From positions 434,001 to 498,000 of the forward strand of contig NZ_NSGG01000004.1 of assembly GCF_002295065.1 (NCBI RefSeq): a stretch of 64,000 nucleotides of DNA, given 5' to 3'. Position numbers and translations under genes: made by a program. This stretch comes from Mesorhizobium sp. WSM3859 (lineage in GTDB: Bacteria > Pseudomonadota > Alphaproteobacteria > Rhizobiales > Rhizobiaceae). Below, piece after piece: positions 11,547-20,408 of the stretch (the first letter of the stretch is position 1; the number at the start of each line of letters is the position of its first letter). The notes beneath the pieces are model-generated. The model did not search any database, had not been told where the DNA came from, and worked only from the letters and a program-made list of their open reading frames with translations.

Positions 11547-12341
11547 ATGAGCACGAAGGACAATAAGGGCACGGCGGTCATCACGGGCGCATCGTCGGGC
11601 ATCGGCGCGGTCTATGCGGACCGGCTGGCGGGGCAGGGCTACGATCTGGTGCTGGTGGCGCGGCGCGCCGACCGGTTGCAGGAGGTGGCGGACAGGCTCG
11701 CCTATGCCTATGGCCGCAAGGTTAAGACGATCGTCGCCGATCTCTCCGTCGATGCCGATCTGCGCCGCGTCGAGCAGGCGGTCGCGACGGACGACAGCGT
11801 GGCCTTGCTGATCAACAATGCCGGCGTGGCCGGCCTGGAAACGATTGCCGACGCCGACGCCGACACGGCGGAGCGCATGATCAAGGTCAATGTCATTGCG
11901 CTGACCAGGCTGACCCGCGCGGTCCTGCCGGGCCTCATCAAGCGCAATCGCGGCGGGATCATCAACATCGCCTCGGTCGTTGCCTATGGCATTGCCGTCG
12001 GCGGCATCTACAGTGGCACCAAGGCCTATGTCGCCAACTTCACCGAAGCGCTGCAGAAGGAAGTTGCCGGCACCAATGTGAAGGTCCAGTCCGTCGTGCC
12101 TGGGCCGATCCGCACCGAGTTGTGGGACGTCTCCGGAATCAGCCTCGACAGGATCAATCCGGACTGGATCATGAGCGCCGAGGATCTGGTCGACGCGGCG
12201 CTTGCCGGGTTCGCCCAGGGCGAGACCGTCACCGCGCCCGGCCTTGCCGACGCGGCCGGGCTGACGACCTATCTCGGCGCCAGGGACCAGTTCTTCGGCA
12301 GCCTGTTCTCCGGCAAGCCGGCGGCGCGCTACGCCGTCTGA
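11547..12341 (+). CDS. Short-chain dehydrogenase/reductase
   Basis: A 264-residue classical SDR enzyme that would use NAD(P)H. The cofactor motif is TGASSGIG (residues 12-19), the structural motif is NNAG, and the catalytic set is Ser in NIASVVAYG with YSGTKAY (Tyr-x-x-x-Lys). The Arg after the first strand (VARRADRLQ) suggests NADP preference. The closest description is a general carbonyl reductase of the DltE/YdfG kind; substrate unknown. It is divergent from the MarR regulator and carries its operators upstream, so it is probably inducible. Confidence 0.9.
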   Translation: MSTKDNKGTAVITGASSGIGAVYADRLAGQGYDLVLVARRADRLQEVADRLAYAYGRKVKTIVADLSVDADLRRVEQAVATDDSVALLINNAGVAGLETIADADADTAERMIKVNVIALTRLTRAVLPGLIKRNRGGIINIASVVAYGIAVGGIYSGTKAYVANFTEALQKEVAGTNVKVQSVVPGPIRTELWDVSGISLDRINPDWIMSAEDLVDAALAGFAQGETVTAPGLADAAGLTTYLGARDQFFGSLFSGKPAARYAV

Positions 12342-12352
12342 GTGTCAGGTTC

Positions 12353-12710
12353 CTCGCCCCCGCAAAGCGGGGGAGAGGTGGCCGCGAAGCGGCCGGAGAG
12401 GGGGCCTTCGTAGGGGCCTTCGTAGGGCGAGTCCGTGGCCGGATATTGCTTGCCGTGGCGCCCCCTCTCCGTCTCGGCTTCGCACATCTTCTGTGACTGG
12501 CGTGACTGGTCAGGCCGAGGCTTGATTGGTACGTGGTTCCCCCAATCCGTCGCTGCTTCGCAGCGCCACCTTTCCCCCCTCCGGAGGGAAAGGAAGGGAG
12601 CGTTTCCGGACGAGCGCTGACGCCAAAAAGCTTGGCGCCTTCCTCTACCCCGTCGATCGGGGGAGAGGTGGGTCGGCGAAGCCGAGACGGAGTGGGGGTC
12701 GACCAGCGCT
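12353..12710. repeat. Composite intergenic repeat block
   Basis: The 470-bp space between the SDR and lysE-like genes contains no gene I can support. It is built from pieces of the same palindromic family as 1908-2064. One piece has arms GCCCCCGCAAAGCGGGGGAG (12357-12376) and a later GCCCCCTCTCCGTCTCGGC (12462-12480). A second piece, about 12541-12705, has arms such as TCGATCGGGGGAGAGGTGG and GAAGCCGAGACGG. A 12-bp tandem duplication GGGGCCTTCGTA occurs at 12401-12424. This looks like nested or rearranged elements. Confidence 0.65.
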
Positions 12711-12813
12711 ACATTAGACAATGCATGCGCTGCCGAGCGCGCTATCGCCAAAGACCAGCCGCTTGGCAATGTGCGCATGCCGTAGCCCACCTTCGTGGGG
12801 GCGAGGAACGGCG

Positions 12814-13413
12814 CTACACCGGCCGCCACATCTGCAGGATCGACGCGGCCAGCAGCAGGCCGAGCACGATGTTGAGCGCGCGCCACTGGCGCTCCGTCTT
12901 GAGGAGCCGAGCAAGCAGGGTCCCCGCCACGCACCACAGCGACAGCGAGAAGGCAGCCGCCAGGCCGAACACCGCGCCCAGCAGCAGCGCAAGCTGCAAG
13001 GGACCGTCAGCGAGCGCCGCAAAGGATGCCGCAGCGCCCAGTCCCATCGCCCAGCCCTTCGGGTTCATCCACTGGATGCCGGCGCCGCCGAAAAAGCTGT
13101 TCGGCCTAGCCATGCTGATGTCGAGATTGGGGGGACCGCTGCGGCCGATCTTGATCGCCAGCCAGATCAGATAGAGCGAGCCGGCGATCTTCATGGCGAG
13201 CTGCAGGGATGGAATGGCGGCTAAAAGTCCAGCAAGACCGGCCGCACCCGCGGCCGCCACGGTCGCCAGCCCCGCCGCGCTGCCGGCCATCAGCGGCACC
13301 GAGCGGCGGAAGCCGAATTGCGCGCCGGAGGCGGTCGACAATGTCGTGGCAATGCCGGGCGTCGCGGTCGAGATCAGCGCGAACAGGACCAGCGGGATGA
13401 TGGTTTCGGACAT
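12814..13413 (-). CDS. LysE-family amino-acid exporter
   Basis: A 199-residue membrane protein of the LysE/RhtB superfamily, with about six hydrophobic segments. The family features are the N-terminal IPLVLFALISTATPGIATTLSTASG and the following FGFRRSVPLMAG, then LKIAGSLYLIWLAIKI and FFGGAGIQWMNPKGWAMGLGA. The proton-driven family exports amino acids such as lysine, arginine, threonine or homoserine lactones. It is divergent from a LysR gene that resembles ArgP/LysG, and that pairing is known to control amino-acid export. Substrate remains open. Confidence 0.88.
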   Translation of the reverse strand: MSETIIPLVLFALISTATPGIATTLSTASGAQFGFRRSVPLMAGSAAGLATVAAAGAAGLAGLLAAIPSLQLAMKIAGSLYLIWLAIKIGRSGPPNLDISMARPNSFFGGAGIQWMNPKGWAMGLGAAASFAALADGPLQLALLLGAVFGLAAAFSLSLWCVAGTLLARLLKTERQWRALNIVLGLLLAASILQMWRPV

Positions 13414-13466
13414 GCGGTCTTCCTATTCGAGAAGCCGGCATGCTTAGGCGCTTGGCGGCATCAGTA

Positions 13467-13493
13467 AATGCAATGTTTGATATGGCTTGCATT
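13467..13493. promoter_or_regulatory. Candidate LysR operator
   Basis: Inverted repeat AATGCAA (13467-13473) and TTGCATT (13487-13493) with 13 bases between lies in the 98-bp divergent space between lysE-like and lysR-like genes. It contains a T-N11-A type core as expected for LysR proteins. A further ATAATGCAACAATG just before the lysR start adds a half-site. Assignment to the adjacent regulator is by position. Confidence 0.6.
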
Positions 13494-13511
13494 AGCAATT
13501 ATAATGCAACA

Positions 13512-14378
13512 ATGATCCGCGATCTCGACACGACTCTCATCCGCACCTTCGTCACGACGGCCGACAAAGCCAGCATGACGGCGGCGGCCAATGCGCTTCA
13601 CCTGACACAAGGCGCCGTCAGCCAGCAGGTCAAGCGGCTTGAGGAGGTGCTGGGGCAAAGCCTGTTCGAGCGCGACCGCCGCGGCCTGAAGCTGACGCGC
13701 TCCGGCGAGCGGCTGCTCGACAAGGCCAGGCGCCTGCTGCAACTCAATGACGAGATCCTCACCGAGATCAAGGGCAGGGTGGTCGCCGGACAGGTGCGGA
13801 TCGGCGTGCCTTACGATCTCGTCGGCACGCTGCTCGCGCCCGTGCTGAAAGCCTATGCCGAAGCCTATCCGCAGGTGGAGATTTCGCTGGTCTGCGCCTC
13901 TTCGCCTGGACTCGCGGCGGCCCTGGCTGCGGGCACCATCGACCTTGCCGTCATCGAGGAGCGTGCCGGTCCCAGCGCCGGCGAATGCCTGCTCGTCGAC
14001 CGGCTGGTCTGGGTCGGAGCCAAAGGCGGCGCGGCCCGCCTGAAGCGGCCGTTGCCGGTCTCCATCGTCGCCGACACCTGCGCCTTCCGGCCGGCGGTGC
14101 TGGCGGCACTCGCCGAGCATGGGCTCGACTGGCGCACCGTGTTCGAAAACGGCAACATCGATGCCACGACCGCGACGGTACGGTCGGATCTCGCGGTGAC
14201 CACCTGGCTTGCCTCGACTGTGCCGGCCGATCTCGACATCCTGTCCGATGCCGGCCTTCCGGCGCTGCCGAATTTCTCGGTCAACCTGCATCTGCCAAAG
14301 CATGCCACCCAGCCGCCCGCGCAGGCTTTTGCCAGCCATATCCGCGAGGGTCTTTCGCGCTATCGCCAGGCGGCGTGA
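13512..14378 (+). CDS. LysR-family regulator (ArgP/LysG-like)
   Basis: A 288-residue LysR-type regulator. The N-terminal helix-turn-helix is ASMTAAANALHLTQGAVSQQVKRLEEVLG, followed by LFERDRRGLKLTRSGERLL. The remainder is the periplasmic-binding-protein-like effector domain, beginning VRIGVPYDLVGTLLAPVL. The ATG at 13512 gives the usual N-terminus MIRDLDTTLIRTF; an in-frame ATG at 13440 would run through the operator. It probably activates the divergent lysE-like exporter when a substrate amino acid accumulates, as ArgP and LysG do. Confidence 0.88.
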   Translation: MIRDLDTTLIRTFVTTADKASMTAAANALHLTQGAVSQQVKRLEEVLGQSLFERDRRGLKLTRSGERLLDKARRLLQLNDEILTEIKGRVVAGQVRIGVPYDLVGTLLAPVLKAYAEAYPQVEISLVCASSPGLAAALAAGTIDLAVIEERAGPSAGECLLVDRLVWVGAKGGAARLKRPLPVSIVADTCAFRPAVLAALAEHGLDWRTVFENGNIDATTATVRSDLAVTTWLASTVPADLDILSDAGLPALPNFSVNLHLPKHATQPPAQAFASHIREGLSRYRQAA

Positions 14379-14390
14379 CGCGACCGTCGG

Positions 14391-15041
14391 TCAGCCATTC
14401 GCTGCCGCCATGGCGACCGCCAATTGCGCTTCGAAAGCGCGCTTGAAGGCCGGCCGCGCCTCGCCGCGGGCGACATAGGCGGCAAGGTTCGGGAATTCGT
14501 TCAGCAGTTCCGATCGCTGCAGCCGGCGCAGCACGCCCACCATGACAAGGTCGCCGGCGCTGAAGTCGCCATCGAGCCAGTCGGAATCGCCGAGATGACG
14601 GGAGAGTTCGCCCAGCCGCTTGCGGATCCGGTCGTCGACCAAGGGCAAGCGCTCATCGTGCCACGGCGCGTCGCGCTCCAGGATCACGGCGGTTGCGCGC
14701 TCGAGGATCGGCGGCTCCACCGTGCTGTACGCGGCGAACATCCAGGCGACCGCGCGCGCCCGGGCGTTCGCATCGTCGGGCAACAGGCCCGCATGACGCA
14801 CCGCGATGTGGAGGACGATCGCGCCTGACTCGAACAGAGCGAGATCGCCTTCTTCGTAGGTCGGGATGCTGCCGAAAGGGTTGAGCGCGAGATGCGCAGG
14901 CTGCTTCATCGCAGCGAACGAGACGAGACGAACGTCGTAAGGTTGTCCGACTTCTTCGAGAGCCCAGCGCACTTGCATGTCGCGCGCCAGCCCCCTGCCG
15001 CCATCGGGCGATCGTTCGAAGGCGGTAATGGTGGGTATCAT
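14391..15041 (-). CDS. Glutathione S-transferase family protein
   Basis: A 216-residue GST. The N-terminal thioredoxin-like domain (about 1-82) contains LEEVGQPYDVRLVSF and the glutathione-binding NPFGSIPTYEEGDLALFESGAIV, where Ser of ESGA holds the gamma-glutamyl group. The C-terminal helical domain includes DWLDGDFSAGDLVMVGVLRRL, the N-capping box region. The ATG at 15041 follows an AAGGA site. GSTs conjugate glutathione to electrophiles or act as peroxidases. It stands 12 bp from the convergent LysR stop and is probably independent of it. Confidence 0.9.
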   Translation of the reverse strand: MIPTITAFERSPDGGRGLARDMQVRWALEEVGQPYDVRLVSFAAMKQPAHLALNPFGSIPTYEEGDLALFESGAIVLHIAVRHAGLLPDDANARARAVAWMFAAYSTVEPPILERATAVILERDAPWHDERLPLVDDRIRKRLGELSRHLGDSDWLDGDFSAGDLVMVGVLRRLQRSELLNEFPNLAAYVARGEARPAFKRAFEAQLAVAMAAANG

Positions 15042-15144
15042 CGGCAGGGTCCTTGTGATGGCGTCGAATGTCTCGTGGTTCCGGGAAAGGCATTGGTAGC
15101 GGGTGAGGCGCGCCAGCAAGGCCACCCCCACCCGCCATCAATTG

Positions 15145-15795
15145 CTACTTCCAGGTCCTGCGCCGTTCGAGTTCGGCTTCGGAAGGCTCCTGCTGGGCAA
15201 ACGAGCCTGTACGGATTTCGCCCGCGCGCTCATAGGTCGCCATGATAACGCCGGTGGTGGTGGCCTGCGACTTGACGAGCTTGAACGCCGCCGGGACAGC
15301 GTTGTCGCCGAACAGCCGCTTGCCCTTGCCCAGCAGCAGCGGAAAGATCATCAGCCGGATCTCGTCGATCAGCCCGTTGGCGAGCAAGGTGTGGATCAGA
15401 TCGCCTGAGCCCTGGATGAGCAGGTCAGGCCCGTCTTCCTGCTTGAGTTCCTTAAGCCTGGCGACGATGTCGGGCCCGAGCGACTGGGTGTTTTGCCAGG
15501 TCAGCGAATCCGGCCGATGCGTCGCCACATATTTGGTCGCAGGGTTGAACACATCCGCGATCGAATCTTTCTGATACGGCCAGTACGCGGCGAAGATGTC
15601 GTAGGTTCTGCGGCCGAGCAGCAGGTCGAAGGGTTTGGAGAACAGTTCCTCCATTGCCGTGCCCGCCACCTCGTCGAAGTAATGGAACGTCCAGCCGCCG
15701 AACTTGAAGCCGCCGACCGGATCCTCTTCCGGGCCGCCCGGCGCCTGCATGACGCCGTCGAGGCTGACGAAGGTGGCGGCGATGATCTTGCGCAT
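15145..15795 (-). CDS. Dihydrofolate reductase-like (RibD C-terminal) family protein
   Basis: A 216-residue protein of the RibD_C/DHFR-like superfamily (YyaP/YwjB group). It begins KIIAATFVSLDGVMQAPGGPEED, has the cofactor-region LLGRRTYDIFAAYWP, and ends in DEIRLMIFPLLLGKGKRLF, which is diagnostic of the group. These proteins are NADPH-dependent reductases with poorly known substrates and are distinct from FolA. The gene precedes the GST gene on the same strand with about 100 bp between. No operon evidence beyond direction. Confidence 0.9.
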   Translation of the reverse strand: MRKIIAATFVSLDGVMQAPGGPEEDPVGGFKFGGWTFHYFDEVAGTAMEELFSKPFDLLLGRRTYDIFAAYWPYQKDSIADVFNPATKYVATHRPDSLTWQNTQSLGPDIVARLKELKQEDGPDLLIQGSGDLIHTLLANGLIDEIRLMIFPLLLGKGKRLFGDNAVPAAFKLVKSQATTTGVIMATYERAGEIRTGSFAQQEPSEAELERRRTWK

Positions 15796-15880
15796 ATGCT
15801 CTTCTCCTTTGCTGTTCCTCCGCCGTCACAGCGGGTTCAACGTAACGACGAACGACCGAGCGGCTTCACGACATGCGCCA

Positions 15881-16729
15881 TCAAATTTTTCCGGGTTTAG
15901 GGCCCGTGATGCGGCGCGACGAGAACCAGACCTGCTCGAAGACGGCGGTCGCCGTGCGGTCCGGAGCCTTGTCTTCCCTAAGCCAGATCGAGCGGGTGCG
16001 CGCGGCGCGCTCGCGGTTCGGTATTTTCGCGCCCGGCTCGACAGTGGAGGCGCCGACGCAAGGGATGAACCAGGAGCCCATGAAGGGCCGGCACGCGAAG
16101 CCGTTTCCCAGGCGGGTTATGAGCACCGCGAGGCCGACGGTTTCGGACGGGCGCCACGGGAAGATCATGCGACCGCCGGGCTTCAACGCCTTCAGCCATG
16201 CGGCGGGCGGGGCGACGACGCCGGCATTGACATAGATGATGTCGGAGGGCGGCAATGGATTGGCGACGGCGTCGGCCTGGACGATTTCGACGTTGTCGTA
16301 AGCTGCAAGGTTTGCTTTGGCGCGCGCGGCAAGGTCGGGCTCGATCTCGACGGCGGTGATGCTGCCGCCCGGCTCGACCAGCCTCGCCAGCAGCGCCGTG
16401 TAATAGCCGGTCCCGGCGCCGATATGGGTGACGGTCTCGCCCGGTTTCGGCTCGACCTTGCCGAGCCACATGGCGTGCAGGAGCGGCTCGCCATTGTTGA
16501 TGCCCTTGTCGGCATCGAGCACGACGAGCACGTTCTGATAGATGTAGCTCGGATTGGCGCTCGGCGTCTCGAACCGGCCTTCGCCGGCAAACACCGTCCA
16601 CGGTCCCGGGCCGAGAAAGGCCTCGCGCGGCACTGAGGCAAAGACCTCCTCGATGCGCGGATCGGCCGACCGCGCCTGCGCTGCCATCAGCCTGGCGTAG
16701 AATCTGCGGGCTTCGTCGGGTTCGACCAT
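15881..16729 (-). CDS. Protein-L-isoaspartate O-methyltransferase-like protein
   Basis: A 282-residue SAM-dependent methyltransferase with PCMT-like layout. The N-terminal VFASVPREAFLGPGPW resembles the Pcm substrate-loop region. SAM motif I reads VTHIGAGTGYYTALLARLV, followed by the acidic VEIEPDLAARA. The canonical Pcm Ser/Thr in the GSG-x-G-Y-x-T setting is replaced by HIGAGTGYYTAL. A C-terminal extension of about 90 residues goes beyond classical Pcm (about 210 residues). The role may be repair of damaged aspartyl residues, but an alternative methyl acceptor is possible. Confidence 0.8.
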   Translation of the reverse strand: MVEPDEARRFYARLMAAQARSADPRIEEVFASVPREAFLGPGPWTVFAGEGRFETPSANPSYIYQNVLVVLDADKGINNGEPLLHAMWLGKVEPKPGETVTHIGAGTGYYTALLARLVEPGGSITAVEIEPDLAARAKANLAAYDNVEIVQADAVANPLPPSDIIYVNAGVVAPPAAWLKALKPGGRMIFPWRPSETVGLAVLITRLGNGFACRPFMGSWFIPCVGASTVEPGAKIPNRERAARTRSIWLREDKAPDRTATAVFEQVWFSSRRITGPKPGKI

Positions 16730-16765
16730 AGCGCCAAGATAGCGCGTCCGGCCGGAATGTCGCGG

Positions 16766-18124
16766 TCAGCCGGCGAAGGTGTCGTAGAGCAGCTTGAAGT
16801 TGAGAACGAGGATGATCGCGGCCACTACCCATGCCAGCGCCGTAACGCCGCGCGGTATGGCGAAGCTGCCCATCTTCTTCTTGTCGGACACAAACTGCAC
16901 CAGCGGGATGACCGCGAAGGGCAGTTGCATCGACAGCACCACCTGGCTGAAGACCAGCAATTGGGCCGTGCCCTTCTCGCCATAGAGCGCGGTGACGATC
17001 ACGACGGGGACGATGGCGATGCCGCGCGTCAACAGGCGCCGCGCCCATTGCGGGATGCGCAGGCGCAGAAAACCTTCCATGACGATCTGGCCGGCGAGCG
17101 TCGCAGTGACCGTCGAGTTGAGGCCGGAGGCCAGCAGCGCGACCGCGAACAGGATCGAGGCGATGCTCAAGCCCAGCAGCGGCGACAGCAGCTCGAAGGC
17201 CTGGCCGATCTCGGCAACGCCGTGATGCCCGGTTTCATGGAAGGCGACCGCCGAGACGATCAGGATGGAGGCGTTGACGAACAGCGCCAGGATCAGCGCG
17301 ATGGTCGAATCAGTCGTCGCCCATTTGATGGCGTCCCGCTTGCCGGTTTCCGTGCGCTCATAGGCGCGGGTCTGCACGATCGAGGAATGCAGATAGAGAT
17401 TATGCGGCATGACCGTCGCGCCGATGATGCCGATGGCGATGTAGAGCATCGTCGGATTGGTGACGATCTCGGACGACGGCACGAACATAGAATGCAGGAT
17501 GGTGCCGGCCGGCGGTGCGGCGACGAAGATCTGGATGGCAAAGCAGCCGAAGATGATGATCAGCAGCGCGACGACGAAAGCTTCCAGGTAACGGAAGCCC
17601 TTGTTCATCAGCAATAGCACCAGGAAGGCGTCGAGCGCGGTGAGCATGGCGCCGCCGATCAGCGGTATGCCGAACAGAAGCTGCAGCGCAATCGCCGTGC
17701 CGATCACCTCGGCGAGGTCGCAGGCGATGATCGCCAGCTCGCAGGCGATCCAGAGCATCAGATTGACGGGGCGCGGATAGTAGGCGCGGCAGGCCTGGGC
17801 GAGATCGCGGCCGGTGGCGATGCCGAGGCGCGCGGCCAGCGCCTGCAGCAGGATCGCCATCAGGTTCGACAGCATGATGACGAAAAGCAGCGTGTAGCCG
17901 AACTGGGCGCCTCCGGCGAGGTCGGTCGCCCAGTTGCCCGGGTCCATATAGCCGACCGAAACCATGTAGCCCGGTCCCATGAAGGCGAACAGGCGGCGGA
18001 ACCAGACGCCGGTCCGGGGCACCGCGATCGAGGCATTCACCTCGCGCAGGCTGGGCTGCTCGTCGTCCGGCCTGTCGAATCGCCATGCGGGTCGGGCTAC
18101 GGTTGCTGCATCGGCATCGGACAT
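16766..18124 (-). CDS. mntH: Nramp-family manganese/divalent metal transporter
   Basis: A 452-residue proton-coupled divalent metal importer with 11 membrane segments. The metal-site motifs are present: [13 protein letters not shown] in TM1 and [15 protein letters not shown] in TM6. The conserved TM4 and later segment [15 protein letters not shown] is also seen. I start at 18124 (MSDADAATV); a longer in-frame ATG at 18178 lies inside a MntR-box-like sequence. The divergent downstream-facing mntR gene lies 295 bp away, and the box lies 50 bp upstream of this start, so manganese repression by MntR is likely. Confidence 0.95.
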   Translation of the reverse strand: MSDADAATVARPAWRFDRPDDEQPSLREVNASIAVPRTGVWFRRLFAFMGPGYMVSVGYMDPGNWATDLAGGAQFGYTLLFVIMLSNLMAILLQALAARLGIATGRDLAQACRAYYPRPVNLMLWIACELAIIACDLAEVIGTAIALQLLFGIPLIGGAMLTALDAFLVLLLMNKGFRYLEAFVVALLIIIFGCFAIQIFVAAPPAGTILHSMFVPSSEIVTNPTMLYIAIGIIGATVMPHNLYLHSSIVQTRAYERTETGKRDAIKWATTDSTIALILALFVNASILIVSAVAFHETGHHGVAEIGQAFELLSPLLGLSIASILFAVALLASGLNSTVTATLAGQIVMEGFLRLRIPQWARRLLTRGIAIVPVVIVTALYGEKGTAQLLVFSQVVLSMQLPFAVIPLVQFVSDKKKMGSFAIPRGVTALAWVVAAIILVLNFKLLYDTFAG

Positions 18125-18173
18125 GGGATTTCCGCTGGAATTATCGAAACGCCTTTTACCTATGCCATGGCTC

Positions 18174-18197
18174 AACATTATGCAATAGGCTATATTT
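18174..18197. promoter_or_regulatory. MntR-box-like operator upstream of mntH
   Basis: The sequence AACATTATGCAATAG followed by GCTATATTT on the + strand resembles the enterobacterial MntR box (AACATAGCAAAGGCTATGTTT as I recall it), with the GCAA...GGCTAT.TTT half well kept and two extra bases on the left. It lies about 50 bp upstream of the mntH start and mntR is adjacent. Manganese-loaded MntR binding here would repress mntH. Confidence 0.6.
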
Positions 18198-18342
18198 CAT
18201 TGATCATGCTTTCGTGATCCGCGGGAGCAAGGTCCAGGGCGGGCGGCGGAAACGCCGGTTGCGCCCGCGCGGGAATGCGAATAAACGGCCGGATCATCAG
18301 GGGTTTCGTGCTATGGATGCGATCCCGATTCAGTCGAGGAGA

Positions 18343-18395
18343 TAGAGCGCGACGTCGTCCGGAAACCGCTTCACACTTTTCGGCATCATGCTCTA
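18343..18395. repeat. Dispersed palindromic repeat in the mntR leader
   Basis: TAGAGC (18343-18348) and GCTCTA (18390-18395) bound a 53-bp unit whose centre reads CCGGAAACCGCTTCACACTT. The centre shares the ACCG(C/G).. and CACTTTT..GG. pattern with units at 34263-34310 and 52992-53040. It lies 23 bp before the mntR start codon, so it would be in the mRNA leader. Confidence 0.55.
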
Positions 18396-18418
18396 GGACA
18401 CGCCAGGAGGAGCGCGTA

Positions 18419-18877
18419 TTGGCGCTGAGGAACAAACCGGTTCGACGCGAGGAGCCGCTTCCCGACGCCGAAATCCATTCGGAAGGATTCCGGCAGCAGC
18501 GCCAGGCGCGCCGCAGCGCGCTGGTCGAGGACTATGTCGAGCTGATCGCCGATCTGATCGAGGACGGCAACGAGGCGCGGCAGGTCGATATCGCGGCAAG
18601 GCTCGGTGTCGCGCAGCCGACGGTGGCGAAGATGCTGACCAGGCTGTGCGCGGACGGATTGGTCTCGCGAAAGCCCTATCGCGGCGTGTTCCTGACCGAG
18701 GCCGGCCGCAAGGTCGCCGAGGAAAGCCGCATCCGCCACCAAACGGTGGAGGCCTTCCTGCGTTCGCTGGGCGTCAGCGCCGAGACGGCGCGCATCGATG
18801 CCGAGGGGATCGAGCACCATGTCAGCGCCGAAACGCTGGACGCCTTCCGCCGGGCAATGACGCATCGCCAAGCGTAG
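18419..18877 (+). CDS. mntR: Manganese-responsive regulator MntR (DtxR family)
   Basis: A 152-residue DtxR-family regulator very close in pattern to E. coli Mnt[25 protein letters not shown], then [22 protein letters not shown] as the helix-turn-helix, then [15 protein letters not shown] at the metal-binding end. The His-His and Glu ligands are kept. There is no suitable ATG; I choose a TTG at 18419 because CAGGAGG lies 8 bases before it and the length then matches the family. MntR with Mn(II) represses mntH. A TTG start should keep its level low. Confidence 0.92.
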   Translation: MALRNKPVRREEPLPDAEIHSEGFRQQRQARRSALVEDYVELIADLIEDGNEARQVDIAARLGVAQPTVAKMLTRLCADGLVSRKPYRGVFLTEAGRKVAEESRIRHQTVEAFLRSLGVSAETARIDAEGIEHHVSAETLDAFRRAMTHRQA

Positions 18878-18972
18878 GCGTTCGATCCATCCGAGCGCGT
18901 TGAAGCGGAACCGACTGATCTTCGCCGCATTACTTCCCACATCGCGCGATTGTCGCGCTTAGGGAGGAAGCA

Positions 18973-19161
18973 ATGGGCATCGAACAGGCACCGACCGCCA
19001 AGGGAAAGCAGGCGGCCGGGGGATTGCGGAAGGCTGCCGCCAGGGACGAGCGCAAGACCGAGGCCGAGACCGGCCATCCGCTGAAGAAGGGCGCCGCGCG
19101 TTTCGAGGAACGTTCGAAAAGTTCGGACGGCAAAAGCGCCGGCGCGAAGCAGAAAAGCTGA
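18973..19161 (+). CDS. Small basic hydrophilic protein
   Basis: A 62-residue Lys/Ala/Glu-rich protein with no membrane segment or signal. The ATG at 18973 has a strong GGGAGGA site 7 bases before it, which is the main reason to accept it. The composition (long runs of Lys, Ala, Gly, Glu, Ser without aromatic residues) suggests an intrinsically disordered protein, perhaps nucleic-acid binding. I do not recognise a family. Confidence 0.6.
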   Translation: MGIEQAPTAKGKQAAGGLRKAAARDERKTEAETGHPLKKGAARFEERSKSSDGKSAGAKQKS

Positions 19162-19328
19162 GGTTTTCAGCCCGTTTATCGGGAGTGGAAATTAACCAGC
19201 CGATCGGAGTTTCCTCCGGCCCGCGCTTTTTTCGAGCGCGAAAAACTCTGTGACTTAGGCTGGCCGTTGCGATAATTGTCTGAAGGGGGGCCAGCCCCTC
19301 CAGGACATTCGCATTGCGAGGAGTTGCC

Positions 19329-20243
19329 ATGCTTTGGAGAGGCCGTCGTCAGAGCGACAACATCGAGGATGACCGCAGCGACAGTGGCGGTGGCGGCGGA
19401 TTGGGCGGCGGCGGTCAGTTCCGCGTCCCTATCGGCGGCCGCACCGGTGGCGGCGGCAGTATCCTGCTGGTTATCCTGGTCGTGCTCGCGGGATGGTATT
19501 TCGGCTTCGACCCGTCGCAGATCCTGGGCGGCGGCGACGGCGGCCTGCTGCCCGGTGGCGGCGGCCAGATCACCGAGACACAGGACGAGGGCAACGCGCC
19601 CGCCAATGACGAGATGAAGCAGTTCGTCGCGACCGTGCTTGCCGATACCGAGGACACCTGGACCGGCATTTTCAAATCCCAAGGGTTGACCTACGAGGAT
19701 CCCAAGCTGGTGCTGTTCAGCGGCCAGGTTCGTTCGGCATGCGGCTTCGCCTCGGCGGCGGCCGGGCCGTTCTACTGCCCTGGCGATCACAAGGTCTATC
19801 TCGACATGACCTTCTTCCAGCAGCTCGACCAGCAGTTCGGCGCTTCAGGCGAGTTCGCACGGGCCTATGTGGTGGCGCATGAGATCGGCCACCATGTGCA
19901 GAACCTCACCGGCATCATGGGCAAGTTCAACCAGATGCGGCAAGGCATGAGCGAGGCCGACGCCAACCAGCTGTCGGTGCGCATCGAGCTTCAGGCCGAT
20001 TGCTTCGCCGGGGTCTGGGCGCATTACACGCGGCAGAAGGGCATACTGGAGCAGGGCGACATCGAAAGCGCGCTGAATGCGGCCAAGCAGATCGGCGACG
20101 ACACGCTGCAGAAGAAGATGCAGGGCTATGTCGTGCCGGAAAGCTTCAATCACGGCACTTCGCAGCAGCGGCAGACCTGGCTGGCGCGGGGCTTCAAGAG
20201 CGGCAAGCTGTCCGACTGCAACACGATGAGCGGTCCGATCTGA
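19329..20243 (+). CDS. ypfJ: Neutral zinc metallopeptidase (YpfJ/KPN_00262 family)
   Basis: A 304-residue membrane-anchored zinc peptidase-like protein. Its N-terminus MLWRGRRQSDNIEDDRS is the family start, followed by a Gly-rich stretch and one membrane segment (SILLVILVVLAGWYFGF, about 40-57). The zinc motif HEIGHH appears in VVAHEIGHHVQNLTGI, and a downstream Glu lies in IELQADCFAGVWAH. The ATG at 19329 has GAGGAG six bases before it, better than the in-frame ATG at 19314. The active domain should face the periplasm. The substrate is unknown. Confidence 0.92.
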   Translation: MLWRGRRQSDNIEDDRSDSGGGGGLGGGGQFRVPIGGRTGGGGSILLVILVVLAGWYFGFDPSQILGGGDGGLLPGGGGQITETQDEGNAPANDEMKQFVATVLADTEDTWTGIFKSQGLTYEDPKLVLFSGQVRSACGFASAAAGPFYCPGDHKVYLDMTFFQQLDQQFGASGEFARAYVVAHEIGHHVQNLTGIMGKFNQMRQGMSEADANQLSVRIELQADCFAGVWAHYTRQKGILEQGDIESALNAAKQIGDDTLQKKMQGYVVPESFNHGTSQQRQTWLARGFKSGKLSDCNTMSGPI

Positions 20244-20408
20244 GGCGGCGTTTCCGCTTCTTTTCGGGTGACGATTTGCAATCAGTGGCAGCTGGCAAGT
20301 GATGTCAGCATAAGGCATTCGTGTTCGTTCGCGGATTGTTCCCGCAGCCAACCTCGCCTATAAGGTCCGTCCCGCCCGTGCCCCAAGGCGGATGAGGAGC
20401 TTGTCATC

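Noticed and set aside
15145..15795. Trimethoprim-resistant dihydrofolate reductase
   Set aside because: It belongs to the RibD_C-like group (LLLGKGKRLF ending), not to FolA or Dfr enzymes.
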